From assembly GCF_000719265.1 (NCBI RefSeq), contig NZ_JOFL01000006.1:186001-250000 (forward strand): DNA of 64,000 nt, in the 5' to 3' direction. Made by a program: the position numbers and the translations under genes. Position 1 is the first letter of the stretch, and every line of letters begins with the position of its first letter. Shown piece after piece: positions 24,828 to 32,800 of this stretch. Under the pieces are notes generated by a model, which saw nothing but the letters and a program-made list of their open reading frames with translations, ran no database searches and was not told the origin of the DNA. This stretch comes from Streptomyces roseoverticillatus (GTDB taxonomy: Bacteria; Actinomycetota; Actinomycetes; Streptomycetales; Streptomycetaceae).

Positions 24828-26504
24828 TCAGGCCGTCTCCCCCCGCCGCACCCGGTGGTGGGGCAGGAGGAACAGCAGGCCGGCGACCGGTACGAGACCG
24901 GCGGCAGCCCAGTACAGGGTGTCGCTGTACGTGGCGACGAACGTCTTGGTGCGGATCTCGCCGAGCGCGCTGCCGATCGCGCTCATGCTCTCGGGGTCGC
25001 TCTTCCCGGCGAGCGCGGCACAGCTGCGCGGCACCTTCGTCAGGTCGTCCTGGCCGAGCGAGTCGGTCGCGCAGTCCTTGACCTCCGCGGCCTGCCGGGC
25101 CGCCACCGTCCGGTGAGCCGGCAGGACCCGGTCGGCCTGGGGGCCCGCGTTGCCGGCCAGGGCGGAGAAGAAGATGCCGCCGATGATCGCAACGCCCAGC
25201 GCGGCACCGAGCTGACCGGTCGCGTTGATGATGCCGGACGCGGCGCCCGCCTCCTGCGGCTTGACCTCCCTGAGGACCAGCGCGGTCAGCGGGGGCATCA
25301 GCAGGCCCATGCCGGAACCGAGCAGGATCATGGACGGGACGGCGTGCCACGAGGTGATGTCCGCGCCCAGCCGGTCGGCCGCCCAGGCGTACGAGGCGAT
25401 GCCCGCCAGCATGCTCAGCGCGCCCGCCACCAGGCAGTACCGGCCGTAGAGCGGGGAGAGCTTGCGCACGGCGAGGCCGCCGACGAGCGGGACGCACACC
25501 GAGAACGGGATGGCGGTCAGGCCGGTGTGCAGCGCGGTCCAGCCGAGGCCGCCCTGCAGGTAGAGCGTCCAGCTGAGGAAGAAGCCCGCGGGTACGGCGC
25601 TGAAGAGCAGCTGCACGCCGATGCCGGCGCTGAAGGCGCGGACCTTGAACAGGGACAGGCTCACCAGGGGCGAACCGTCCTTGCGGGTCTTGAGGCGCTG
25701 GTGCACCACGAACAGCGCGATGACGGGCAGCGCGGCGACGAGCGCGACGATGCTCCAGACCGGCCAGCCGAGCTCGCGCCCGAGTGTCAGGGGCAGCATC
25801 AGGAGCAGCAGCCCCACGATGGCCAGCAGCATGCCGACGATGTCCAGCCGCTGGGCGTGCGGGGACCTCGACTCCCGCATCCACTTCCCCGCACCGGCCA
25901 GGGCCGCCACGCCGATCGGGAGGTTGACCACGAAGATGCTCCGCCAGCCGAGGTCCAGCGGGCTCCACTCGACGAGGGCGCCGCCGACGACCGGACCCGA
26001 GACGACGGCCAGGCCGATCATGCTCGCGTACAGGCTGACGACGCGCCCGATCTCCTGGGGAGCGAAGGAGACGTGGATGAGCGCCAGGACCTGGGGCACC
26101 ATGATCCCGGCGGTCAGGCCCTGCAGCGCCCGGGAGGCGACCAGCATCTCGGTGTTCTGCGCGGCGGCGCACAGGGCCGACGAGAGCACGAACCCGGCGA
26201 CGCCGGTGAGGAACATCCGCTTGCGGCCGAAGATGTCGCCGAGCCGGCCGCCGGTGATCAGGAGGACCGCGAAGCTCAGCGTGTAACCGGCCGTCATCGC
26301 CTGGACGGCGACGGCCGAGGCGCCCAGATCGCGCTGGATGCTCGGGATCGCCACGGTGATGATGTTGGAGTCGAGCAGGTCCATGAAGGTGGCGACCAGC
26401 AGGACGGTCAGCGCGAGCCACCGCTTCGGGTCGGGCTCGGGCGCGTCGGGCAGTAAGGGCGTTTCGGGGGCGGTCGGCTGCTCCGTCTGCCCTGCCTTGT
26501 TCAT
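24828..26504 (-). CDS. DHA2 (EmrB/QacA) family MFS drug exporter
   Basis: A 558-residue major facilitator of the 14-helix drug:H+ antiporter family. RWLALTVLLVATFMDLLDSNIITVAIPSI opens helix 1, GRLGDIFGRKRMFL is the motif A loop between helices 2 and 3, and GPVVGGALVEW is the antiporter motif C. A large extracellular loop lies before the last helix (ADRVLPAHRTVAAR region). It probably exports the cluster product. Its ATG overlaps the stop of the upstream tetR gene as ATGA, so the two are translated together. Leu17 is encoded by TTA (26454-26456), which would make expression depend on bldA, while most other pathway genes seen here lack TTA. Confidence 0.92.
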   Translation of the reverse strand: MNKAGQTEQPTAPETPLLPDAPEPDPKRWLALTVLLVATFMDLLDSNIITVAIPSIQRDLGASAVAVQAMTAGYTLSFAVLLITGGRLGDIFGRKRMFLTGVAGFVLSSALCAAAQNTEMLVASRALQGLTAGIMVPQVLALIHVSFAPQEIGRVVSLYASMIGLAVVSGPVVGGALVEWSPLDLGWRSIFVVNLPIGVAALAGAGKWMRESRSPHAQRLDIVGMLLAIVGLLLLMLPLTLGRELGWPVWSIVALVAALPVIALFVVHQRLKTRKDGSPLVSLSLFKVRAFSAGIGVQLLFSAVPAGFFLSWTLYLQGGLGWTALHTGLTAIPFSVCVPLVGGLAVRKLSPLYGRYCLVAGALSMLAGIASYAWAADRLGADITSWHAVPSMILLGSGMGLLMPPLTALVLREVKPQEAGAASGIINATGQLGAALGVAIIGGIFFSALAGNAGPQADRVLPAHRTVAARQAAEVKDCATDSLGQDDLTKVPRSCAALAGKSDPESMSAIGSALGEIRTKTFVATYSDTLYWAAAGLVPVAGLLFLLPHHRVRRGETA

Positions 26505-27223
26505 GGATTCTTCTCCAGGTTTTCAGTTGGTTGCGTGTCGGACGGCTGCGCAGGGCCGGTGCCGGCGAGGGCGGTCCAGGACCGCATCAGGAGCTCCACC
26601 ACGTCCACGACCGTGTCCGTGCTGCTGTCGGCGGGGGAGAGCACGCGCTGGATGGACAGGCCGTCGTCCAGGGCGTGCACGATGAGGGCCAGCAGCTCCA
26701 CGGGGGCCGGAGTGGTCACGCCGCGCGCGGCGAAGCCCTGCGCCAGCCCCTGGGCCAGGGCCGTCCGGGAGCGGCGCTCGAGATCCGCCAGCACCGGCAG
26801 CAGCTCCGGGCTGTCCCGCAGGCCGTAGAGCCACAGTTCGGTGCGCAGGGCGAGCCAGCCGGCGAGGTTCCGGTCGCGCTCGACGTGCCAGGAGCGCAGG
26901 TGCTCGATCATCTCGTCGTAGGACCCCGCCCGGCGGCTCATCGCCTGGACTTCCTCCAGCTCGTGGCGGGTCCGCTGTTCGAGCAGGGCCAGGACGAGCT
27001 CGTGCTTGCCCTTGAAGTTGCCGTAGAACGCGCCGCGGGTGTAGCCGGCGCGCTCCACGATCTGCTCGACCGACGTGCCGTTCACCCCTTGTCCGGCGAA
27101 GAGTTCGCCCGCCGACCGCAGGAGCTGCTCGCGGGTGAGTTCCCGGCTCTGCTGCCGGGTGAGCCGTTTGGTGATGGTGATCGCCTCCCTGGCGAGCCGC
27201 TGGGATACGAGACTGTATCCCAA
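26501..27223 (-). CDS. TetR-family repressor of the exporter operon
   Basis: A TetR regulator of up to 240 residues. The helix-turn-helix is at LRSAGELFAGQGVNGTSVEQIVERAGYTRGAFYGNFKGKHELV, with a helical ligand-binding C-terminal domain. It sits first in tetR-MFS-DUF6204 and very likely represses its own operon, responding to the exported compound. The start is uncertain: the only conventional in-frame start is TTG at 27223, which lies between two operator-like palindromes, while the only good Shine-Dalgarno (AGGGAGG, complement of 27184-27190) sits before ATC codons at 27181 and 27175. True length is therefore 224-240 residues. Confidence 0.88.
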   Translation of the reverse strand: MGYSLVSQRLAREAITITKRLTRQQSRELTREQLLRSAGELFAGQGVNGTSVEQIVERAGYTRGAFYGNFKGKHELVLALLEQRTRHELEEVQAMSRRAGSYDEMIEHLRSWHVERDRNLAGWLALRTELWLYGLRDSPELLPVLADLERRSRTALAQGLAQGFAARGVTTPAPVELLALIVHALDDGLSIQRVLSPADSSTDTVVDVVELLMRSWTALAGTGPAQPSDTQPTENLEKNP

Positions 27224-27236
27224 TACGGTCCTGTAT
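27201..27236. promoter_or_regulatory. Tandem TetR operators (ATAC-N6-GTAT twice)
   Basis: Site 1 is a perfect palindrome TGGGATAC-N6-GTATCCCA (27201-27222). Site 2 is ATAC-N6-GTAT (27223-27236). Their centres are 18 bases apart. They lie at the very 5' end of the tetR-MFS operon, downstream (minus strand) of a TTGACG hexamer complementary to 27246-27251 that could be the -35. Binding there would block the -10 and start site. This fits autoregulation by the adjacent TetR protein. Confidence 0.7.
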
Positions 27237-27279
27237 CTGAAGTGGCGTCAAAAGGCCTCGGACCGCCGACGGCACGGCG

Positions 27280-27319
27280 AAGGGCCGCCACCGTGCCCGG
27301 AGGGTCGGTGGCGGCCCTT
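27280..27319 (-). terminator. Hairpin terminator after the crotonyl-CoA carboxylase/reductase gene
   Basis: A perfect 14-base-pair stem (27280-27293 with 27306-27319) and a 12-base loop start 28 bases after the CCR stop codon on the minus strand and precede the tetR promoter region. It separates the two leftward transcription units. Confidence 0.75.
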
Positions 27320-27346
27320 GGAGGAGAGGGGCCCGCGGCGGCGGGG

Positions 27347-28585
27347 TCAGCCGGCCGGCGGCACCGGGACCCGGAAGCGGTTGATGGCCGTCAGGTGCTT
27401 CTCGCGCAACTCGCGGTCGCGCACGCCGAGTCCCTCCCGCGGGGCCAGGGCGAGGACCCCGACCTTGCCCAGGTGCAGATTGCGGTGCACGTCGTACAGG
27501 GCCTGTCCCGTCTCCTCCAGCGCGTAGGTCCGCGAGAGCGTGGGGTGGATCCTGCCCTTGGCGATGAGGCGGTTGGCCTCCCACGCCTCGCGGTAGTTGG
27601 CGAAGTGCGAGCCCACGATGCGCTTCAGCGACATCCACAGGTAGCGGTTGTCGACGTCCTCGCCGCCGGTCAGCTCGCGGATGCGCTTGCCGAAGCGCTT
27701 CCACTCGCGCGGGTCCTGCTCGTGCTCGTCCTTCCAGAACTTGTAGCCCTCGGCGGAACGGTCGATGACCGCCTCGGCGCCCATGGCGCGGCAGATCTCC
27801 GCCTTCTTCTCGCTGGAGACGACGCAGACGGGGTTCGCCCCGCCCGCCAGCGCGAACTGGGTTGCGAACGCACCCACTCCGCCGGACGCGCCCCAGATCA
27901 GGACGTTGTCGCCCTGCTTCATCCCCGCGCCGTTGCGGGACACCAGCTGGCGGTACGCCGTGGAGGCGACCAGCCCCGGGGTGCCGGCCTCCTCCCAGGT
28001 GAGGTGGGCCGGTTTGGGCATCAGCTGGTTGGCCCGGACCAGGGCCAGATCGGCGAGGCCGCCGAAGTTGGTCTCGTAGCCCCAGATGCGCTGCTCGGGG
28101 TCGAGCATCGTGTCGCCGTGTCCGTCCGGTGACTCCAGCTCCACCGACAGGCAGTGCGCGACGACCTCGTCGCCGGGCTTCCAGGCGTTGACGCCCGGCC
28201 CGGTGCGCAGGACGACGCTCGCGAGGTCGGAGCCTATGACGTGGTACGGCAGGTCGTGCCGCCGGGCGAGCGGCGACCGGGCTCCGTACCGGGTGAGGAA
28301 GTCGAAGGTCGGCAGCGGTTCGAAGACCGACGACCAGACGGTGTTGTAGTTCACGGAGCTGGCCATCACGGCGACCAGGGCCTCGCCCGGGCCGAGTTCG
28401 GGCACCGGCACCTCGTCGAGGTGCACGGACTTACGCGGGTCCTTGTCCCGGCCGGCGAGCCCGGTGAACAGGTCCGTCTCGCTCTTGTGCAGGGTGACGG
28501 CCCGGTAGGACGCGGGGAGGGCGAGTGCGGCGAAGTCCTCCGGCGCCGCGTCCCCGCTCACGATGGCACTGACGATGTCCTGCAT
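27347..28585 (-). CDS. ccr: Crotonyl-CoA carboxylase/reductase (ethylmalonyl-CoA supply, KirN-like)
   Basis: A 412-residue medium-chain reductase that makes (2S)-ethylmalonyl-CoA from crotonyl-CoA, CO2 and NADPH. Family marks are VMASSVNYNTVWSSVFEPLPTF near the N-terminus, PYHVIGSDLASVVLRTG, WGYETNFGGLADLALV and the Rossmann loop WGASGGVGAFATQFA. ATG 28585 (MQDIVSAIV) with GAGGGG six bases upstream is chosen over a start 24 codons earlier that adds an Arg-rich leader. It supplies the extender for the discrete AT at 23031-24368. In the kirromycin cluster KirN plays this part. It lies 116 bases downstream of the phosphopantetheinyl transferase and ends at a hairpin. Confidence 0.93.
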   Translation of the reverse strand: MQDIVSAIVSGDAAPEDFAALALPASYRAVTLHKSETDLFTGLAGRDKDPRKSVHLDEVPVPELGPGEALVAVMASSVNYNTVWSSVFEPLPTFDFLTRYGARSPLARRHDLPYHVIGSDLASVVLRTGPGVNAWKPGDEVVAHCLSVELESPDGHGDTMLDPEQRIWGYETNFGGLADLALVRANQLMPKPAHLTWEEAGTPGLVASTAYRQLVSRNGAGMKQGDNVLIWGASGGVGAFATQFALAGGANPVCVVSSEKKAEICRAMGAEAVIDRSAEGYKFWKDEHEQDPREWKRFGKRIRELTGGEDVDNRYLWMSLKRIVGSHFANYREAWEANRLIAKGRIHPTLSRTYALEETGQALYDVHRNLHLGKVGVLALAPREGLGVRDRELREKHLTAINRFRVPVPPAG

Positions 28586-28701
28586 GCGAACCCCTCGGAA
28601 GTTGGGAGGTGTACGGATGGCGCGGTCGGTGCGCGGCCGGCGCACCGAGCGGTTCATGGGACGGCCGGGCCCGGCCGCCGGTCCTGCGGCGCGATCGTGG
28701 T

Positions 28702-29574
28702 CTACCGGGCCGGGCCGGGCGGCGTCGCCGCGTGCCGGCCGGATGCGGCGGGGCGGGGGATGCCGGGTGCGGGCACCGTGATGGCGGTGGCCACGAATGA
28801 GGCGCCGTCACGGGTGACGGTACGCCACTGCCCGGTGAAGCCGTCGATCCGGCGCCCGCCGACCACCGGACCGGGCACGTTCAGCGAGCAGTCGAAGGTG
28901 CCGTTCTCCGGGTCGGGGATGATGACGCAGTCGCCGAAATCCAGCCACAGGCCGGTGAGCGGGAACCACGTCTTGTACGTGCTCTCCTTGGCGCTGAAGA
29001 GCAACCGGTCCCAGTGCACGGCCGGATGGGACCGGGTGAGCCGGTCCAGGACGCGCCGCTCCTCCGGCAGCGCCACCAGCTTCTCGATGCCCGCGGGCAG
29101 TGGAGCGTGGGGCTCGGCATCGATCCCGACCGAGGCGACCGCCGTGTTCCGGGCGACCGCCGCAGCGCGGTATCCGTCGCAGTGGGTCATGCTGCCCACG
29201 ATCCCTTCGGGCCAGACGGGGGCGCCGCCGGGGCCGCGCAGAATCGGCCCGGGGGCCACTCCGAGCCCGGCCAGCGCCGTGCGCGCGCACAGCCGGACGG
29301 TCGCGAACTCGCTGCGGCGTTTGCCGACCGCGCGCGCCACGAGGCCGGCCTCCTCGGGGTACAGGTGGGCGTCCGGGGGATCCGCGAAGAGTTCCACGAC
29401 GGTGACATCCGGAAGTAGCCCTTCCAGAAGGCTGGTTCCGGTACCGGGAACAGCCGTGTTCCGGCCAGGTGCGGATCCGGGGGCAGGAGGAGGGTCCGCG
29501 GTGAGCCGCCCTGCCGGGCGGCGTGTCCGTATCAGACTGTTCAGGGACGAACCCGACTCCTGATTACCTGTCAT
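28702..29574 (-). CDS. 4'-phosphopantetheinyl transferase, Sfp/EntD type (KirP-like)
   Basis: Transfers phosphopantetheine from CoA to the active serines of the ACP and PCP domains. The Mg-binding GIDAEP (Asp152, Glu154) and FSAKESTYKTW (residues 193-203) motifs are intact, and the KRRSEFATVRLCARTAL helix is typical of actinobacterial EntD-like enzymes. At 290 residues it is ~50 longer than usual because of a Pro/Gly-rich N-terminal stretch; ATG 29574 is still the only good start seen, since no ATG or GTG lies near the conserved N-terminus. The gene is divergent from the PKS genes and probably shares a transcript with ccr. Confidence 0.92.
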   Translation of the reverse strand: MTGNQESGSSLNSLIRTRRPAGRLTADPPPAPGSAPGRNTAVPGTGTSLLEGLLPDVTVVELFADPPDAHLYPEEAGLVARAVGKRRSEFATVRLCARTALAGLGVAPGPILRGPGGAPVWPEGIVGSMTHCDGYRAAAVARNTAVASVGIDAEPHAPLPAGIEKLVALPEERRVLDRLTRSHPAVHWDRLLFSAKESTYKTWFPLTGLWLDFGDCVIIPDPENGTFDCSLNVPGPVVGGRRIDGFTGQWRTVTRDGASFVATAITVPAPGIPRPAASGRHAATPPGPAR

Positions 29575-29590
29575 GACTGAAGCCTAACTC

Positions 29591-29619
29591 TTGCAGAAAC
29601 GTTCATGATCGGCCAGGAT
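29591..29619 (+). promoter_or_regulatory. Candidate promoter of the megasynthase operon
   Basis: TTGCAG (29591-29596) and CAGGAT (29614-29619) are spaced by 17 bases, giving a start near 29627 and a long leader. The -35 match is weak (three of six), so this is tentative. It lies in the divergent gap between the phosphopantetheinyl transferase and the first PKS gene. Confidence 0.3.
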
Positions 29620-29766
29620 GCGTCTTGTCGAAGCGTGTATTCCAGCCTCGGACCAGCGGGTTCGGACATCGCGTGACCGACAGTTCTGCTGAAGGCCCGC
29701 CATCGCGCCGGCGGATCGCCGCGCCCTCGCACGGCCTTCAGAGCAATGCGTCACAAGGGGGATGTG

Positions 29767-29862
29767 ATGTTGGGGTATTGCCGTTTGCCATGGCCTGGGT
29801 CGGTTTGTGCCGCCCGGGTTTCTGTGCCTGTCGTCCGATTCGCTTGCGCAACCGCGTGCTGA
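29767..29862 (+). CDS. Possible 31-codon leader peptide before the first PKS gene
   Basis: The best Shine-Dalgarno in this leader (AAGGGGG, 29755-29761) stands before GTG 29764/ATG 29767. That frame differs from the PKS frame and stops at TGA 29860-29862, overlapping a possible PKS GTG start at 29856. It could be a short coupled leader, or an indel could hide the true PKS start. The peptide has no recognisable homology. Confidence 0.25.
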   Translation: MLGYCRLPWPGSVCAARVSVPVVRFACATAC

Positions 29863-32800
29863 GCCGTCCGGTAGTTCTCGGCCTGCCCGCGCTCGCCATC
29901 GGCGGCCTGTCCGAGAACTGGCTGTTGCGCGAGGCCGGTGACCTCCACTGGTCCCTCATCGGGGAGCACTTCGGACTGCCCGTCGCCGAACTCGCCGACG
30001 CGGACGGCAACCGGCTGCTGCCCGCCTTCGTCCGCGCCCGGATCACCGCGGCCGACTCCCTGCGCGCCTTCGCCGAGCACGACGAGGGAACGCTGAGTGG
30101 CACGCTGACCAGGATCGACGAGCAGACCTTCGCCAGTGACGTCCGCTTTTGCACGGCGACGGCGAGCGTGGGCGTCCGGCTGCTCACGGCCTTCGTCCGC
30201 CGCGGTGCCGGCAACTGGCTCACCCCCGGCACGCCGCAGGGAGAGGGCCGCGCACCGGTGGCCGGGCCCGGCGCCGAACTCATCGAATTCCACCGCGGGT
30301 TCCGTGCGCAGCTCGGGGCGGCCCCCGACGGCGCGGAGCTGTACAGCGACACGTACGAACTCAATCCGTTCGCGGACGTGAACGCTGCCGGACTGCTGTA
30401 CTTCGCCTCGTACCCGCACATCAACGACCGCGGCGAGCGCAAGTTCGCGCAGTCGCGCGTGCCGGACGGGGAATGGGCCGCCGAGGCCGTCACCGTCAGC
30501 CGCGACATCGTCTACCTCGGCAACTGCGGCCTCGACGAGACCGTGCGCTACCGGCTCGAGGAATGCCGGCCGGAAGCGGACGACCGGGTGGCGCTGACGT
30601 CGTTCCTGCTGCGGGAGAGCGACGGAAGGCCGCTCGCCCGGATCCGCACCGTCAAGTCCCTCGCCCGGCCGGACGCCTTCGCGGCCCTGTGGGGCGACGG
30701 CGCAGCCGGGTCCACGGAGCCCGCCCCCGCCGGACCCCGCCCCACGGCACAGCTGCCCGGCGACCTCGAAGCCACGCTCCTGGCACTGATGGAGAACGTG
30801 CTCGGCCGGCCCGCCGGTTCGCTGTCCCCGGACGAGGACCTGCGCCACCACGGACTGGACAGCCTGGCGCTGTCGGAGGCCGTCGTCCGGCTCGGTGAGG
30901 AGACCGGGCTGGAGATCGACCCCGGCACCATGTTCCGGGCGTTCACCGTCGCCGCGATGGCACAGGTGGTGCGCGGCGAGCACCGGGCTCCGGCCACCTC
31001 CCCCGCGGCCACCGCCCCCGCCTCCGGCGCCGGGGCGCCCATCGCCGTGATCGGCATGGCGGGCCGGTTCCCCGGCGCACCGAGCGTGCCCGGACTGTGG
31101 GACCTGCTGGGCCGGGACGAGGACGCCGTGCGGGACATCCCGGCCGACCGCTGGGACACCGCCGCGCACCCCGGCATGGTCGGCAAGGCCGCCCTGCTCG
31201 ACGACATACGCCGCTTCGACCACGAGTTCTTCTCCATCAGCCCGCGCGAGGCCGCACTGATGGACCCCCAGCAGCGGCTGCTCCTGGAGGTCGCCTGGGC
31301 GACGGCCGAGGACGCCGGCGTGGACCCGTCCTCGCTGGCCGGCACCCGCACGGGCGTCTACGCGGGCGTGTGCCACTCCGACTACGCCGCGGTGCTCGCC
31401 GAGCACGCCGGCGACGACGAGCCCCACTTGAGCGTCGCGGTCTCCCCCTCCCTGGTGGCCAACCGGGTCTCCTACGCCCTCGGGCTGCGCGGGCCGAGCG
31501 TCGCCGTCGACACCCTCTGCTCGTCGTCCCTGGTGGCCGTCGCGCAGGCCGTCGCGGCCCTGCGCGCGGGCGAGTGCGACCAGGCGATCGCCGGCGGCGT
31601 GAACGTCCTGTGCGACCCCGCCCGGCACAACGCCTACCAGCGCACCGGCGTGCTCAGCCCGCGCGGCCGCTGCCACACCTTCGACGACGACGCCGACGGC
31701 TACGTCCGGGGCGAGGGCGTGGGCGCCCTGCTGCTCAAGCCGCTGGACCGGGCGCTGGCCGACGGCGACCGCGTCCACGCGGTGATCCGCGGCGCGGCCG
31801 TCAACCACGGCGGCCGGGCACGGTCGTTCACCGCGCCCAACCCGGACGCGCAGGCGGACCTGCTCGTGGCCGCGTACGACGAGGCGGGCGTCGACCCGGC
31901 GACCGTCGGCTACATCGAGGCGCACGGCACCGGCACGCGCCTGGGCGACCCGATCGAGATCTCCGGCATGGTCACGGCGTTCGAGCGGCTCTACGACCGG
32001 TGGGGCCACCCGCGTCCGGCGGAACCGCACTGCGGCGTCGGCTCGGTCAAGACCAGCATCGGCCACCTGGAGGCGGCCGCCGGCATCGCCGGAATGATCA
32101 AGGTGATCCTGGCCATGCGCCACCGGACCCTGCCCGCCGGCCGCAACGTGCGCCGCCCGAACCGCATGATCAGGACCGAGGGCACGCCGCTCCGCCTCCA
32201 GCTGGAGCGGACGGCGTGGGAGGCACCCGCCGGCGGCGGACCCCGCCGGGCCGGCGTCAGCTCCTTCGGGATGGGCGGCACCAACGCGCACGTCGTCCTG
32301 GAAGAGGCGCCGGAAGCGCCCGTGCCGCCGGCCCTCACGGGCCCGGTGACCGTCCCCGTGTCCGCCCGTACGCCGCAGGCCCTGCGGCGAGCCGTGGCCG
32401 CGCTGCTGGACGCGGTCCGCTCGCCCGAAGCCCCGTCCTTGGCATCGATCGCCCGCACGATGCGGACGGGCCGCGCGGCCCTGCCGTGCCGCGTCGCCGT
32501 CGAGGCGGCCGACCTCGGCGAACTGGCCGCGAAACTCGCCGCGGTGCTGGAGAACCCACCGGCCGGGACCCCCCTGCCGGACACCGGAGCGCAGGGAACG
32601 ACCCCCGACGCCCCGCCGGTGTCCCTGCCGACCTACCCGTTCAGCCGTGACCGGCACTGGGCGGCGCCCATTCCCGGCGCCGAATTCCTCACCACCGCCT
32701 GGGAGGACGCGCCCGCACCGGCCACCGGCCCCGACGGCCGGTTCCTGGTGGTCACCACCGACCCCGCGCTCGCCCGCACGGTGCTCGCCGAGCGGGGCGT

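Noticed and set aside
29625..29789. TTG 29625 as the start of PKS 1
   Set aside because: It would add 55 residues without similarity to the LnmK family and has no ribosome site.
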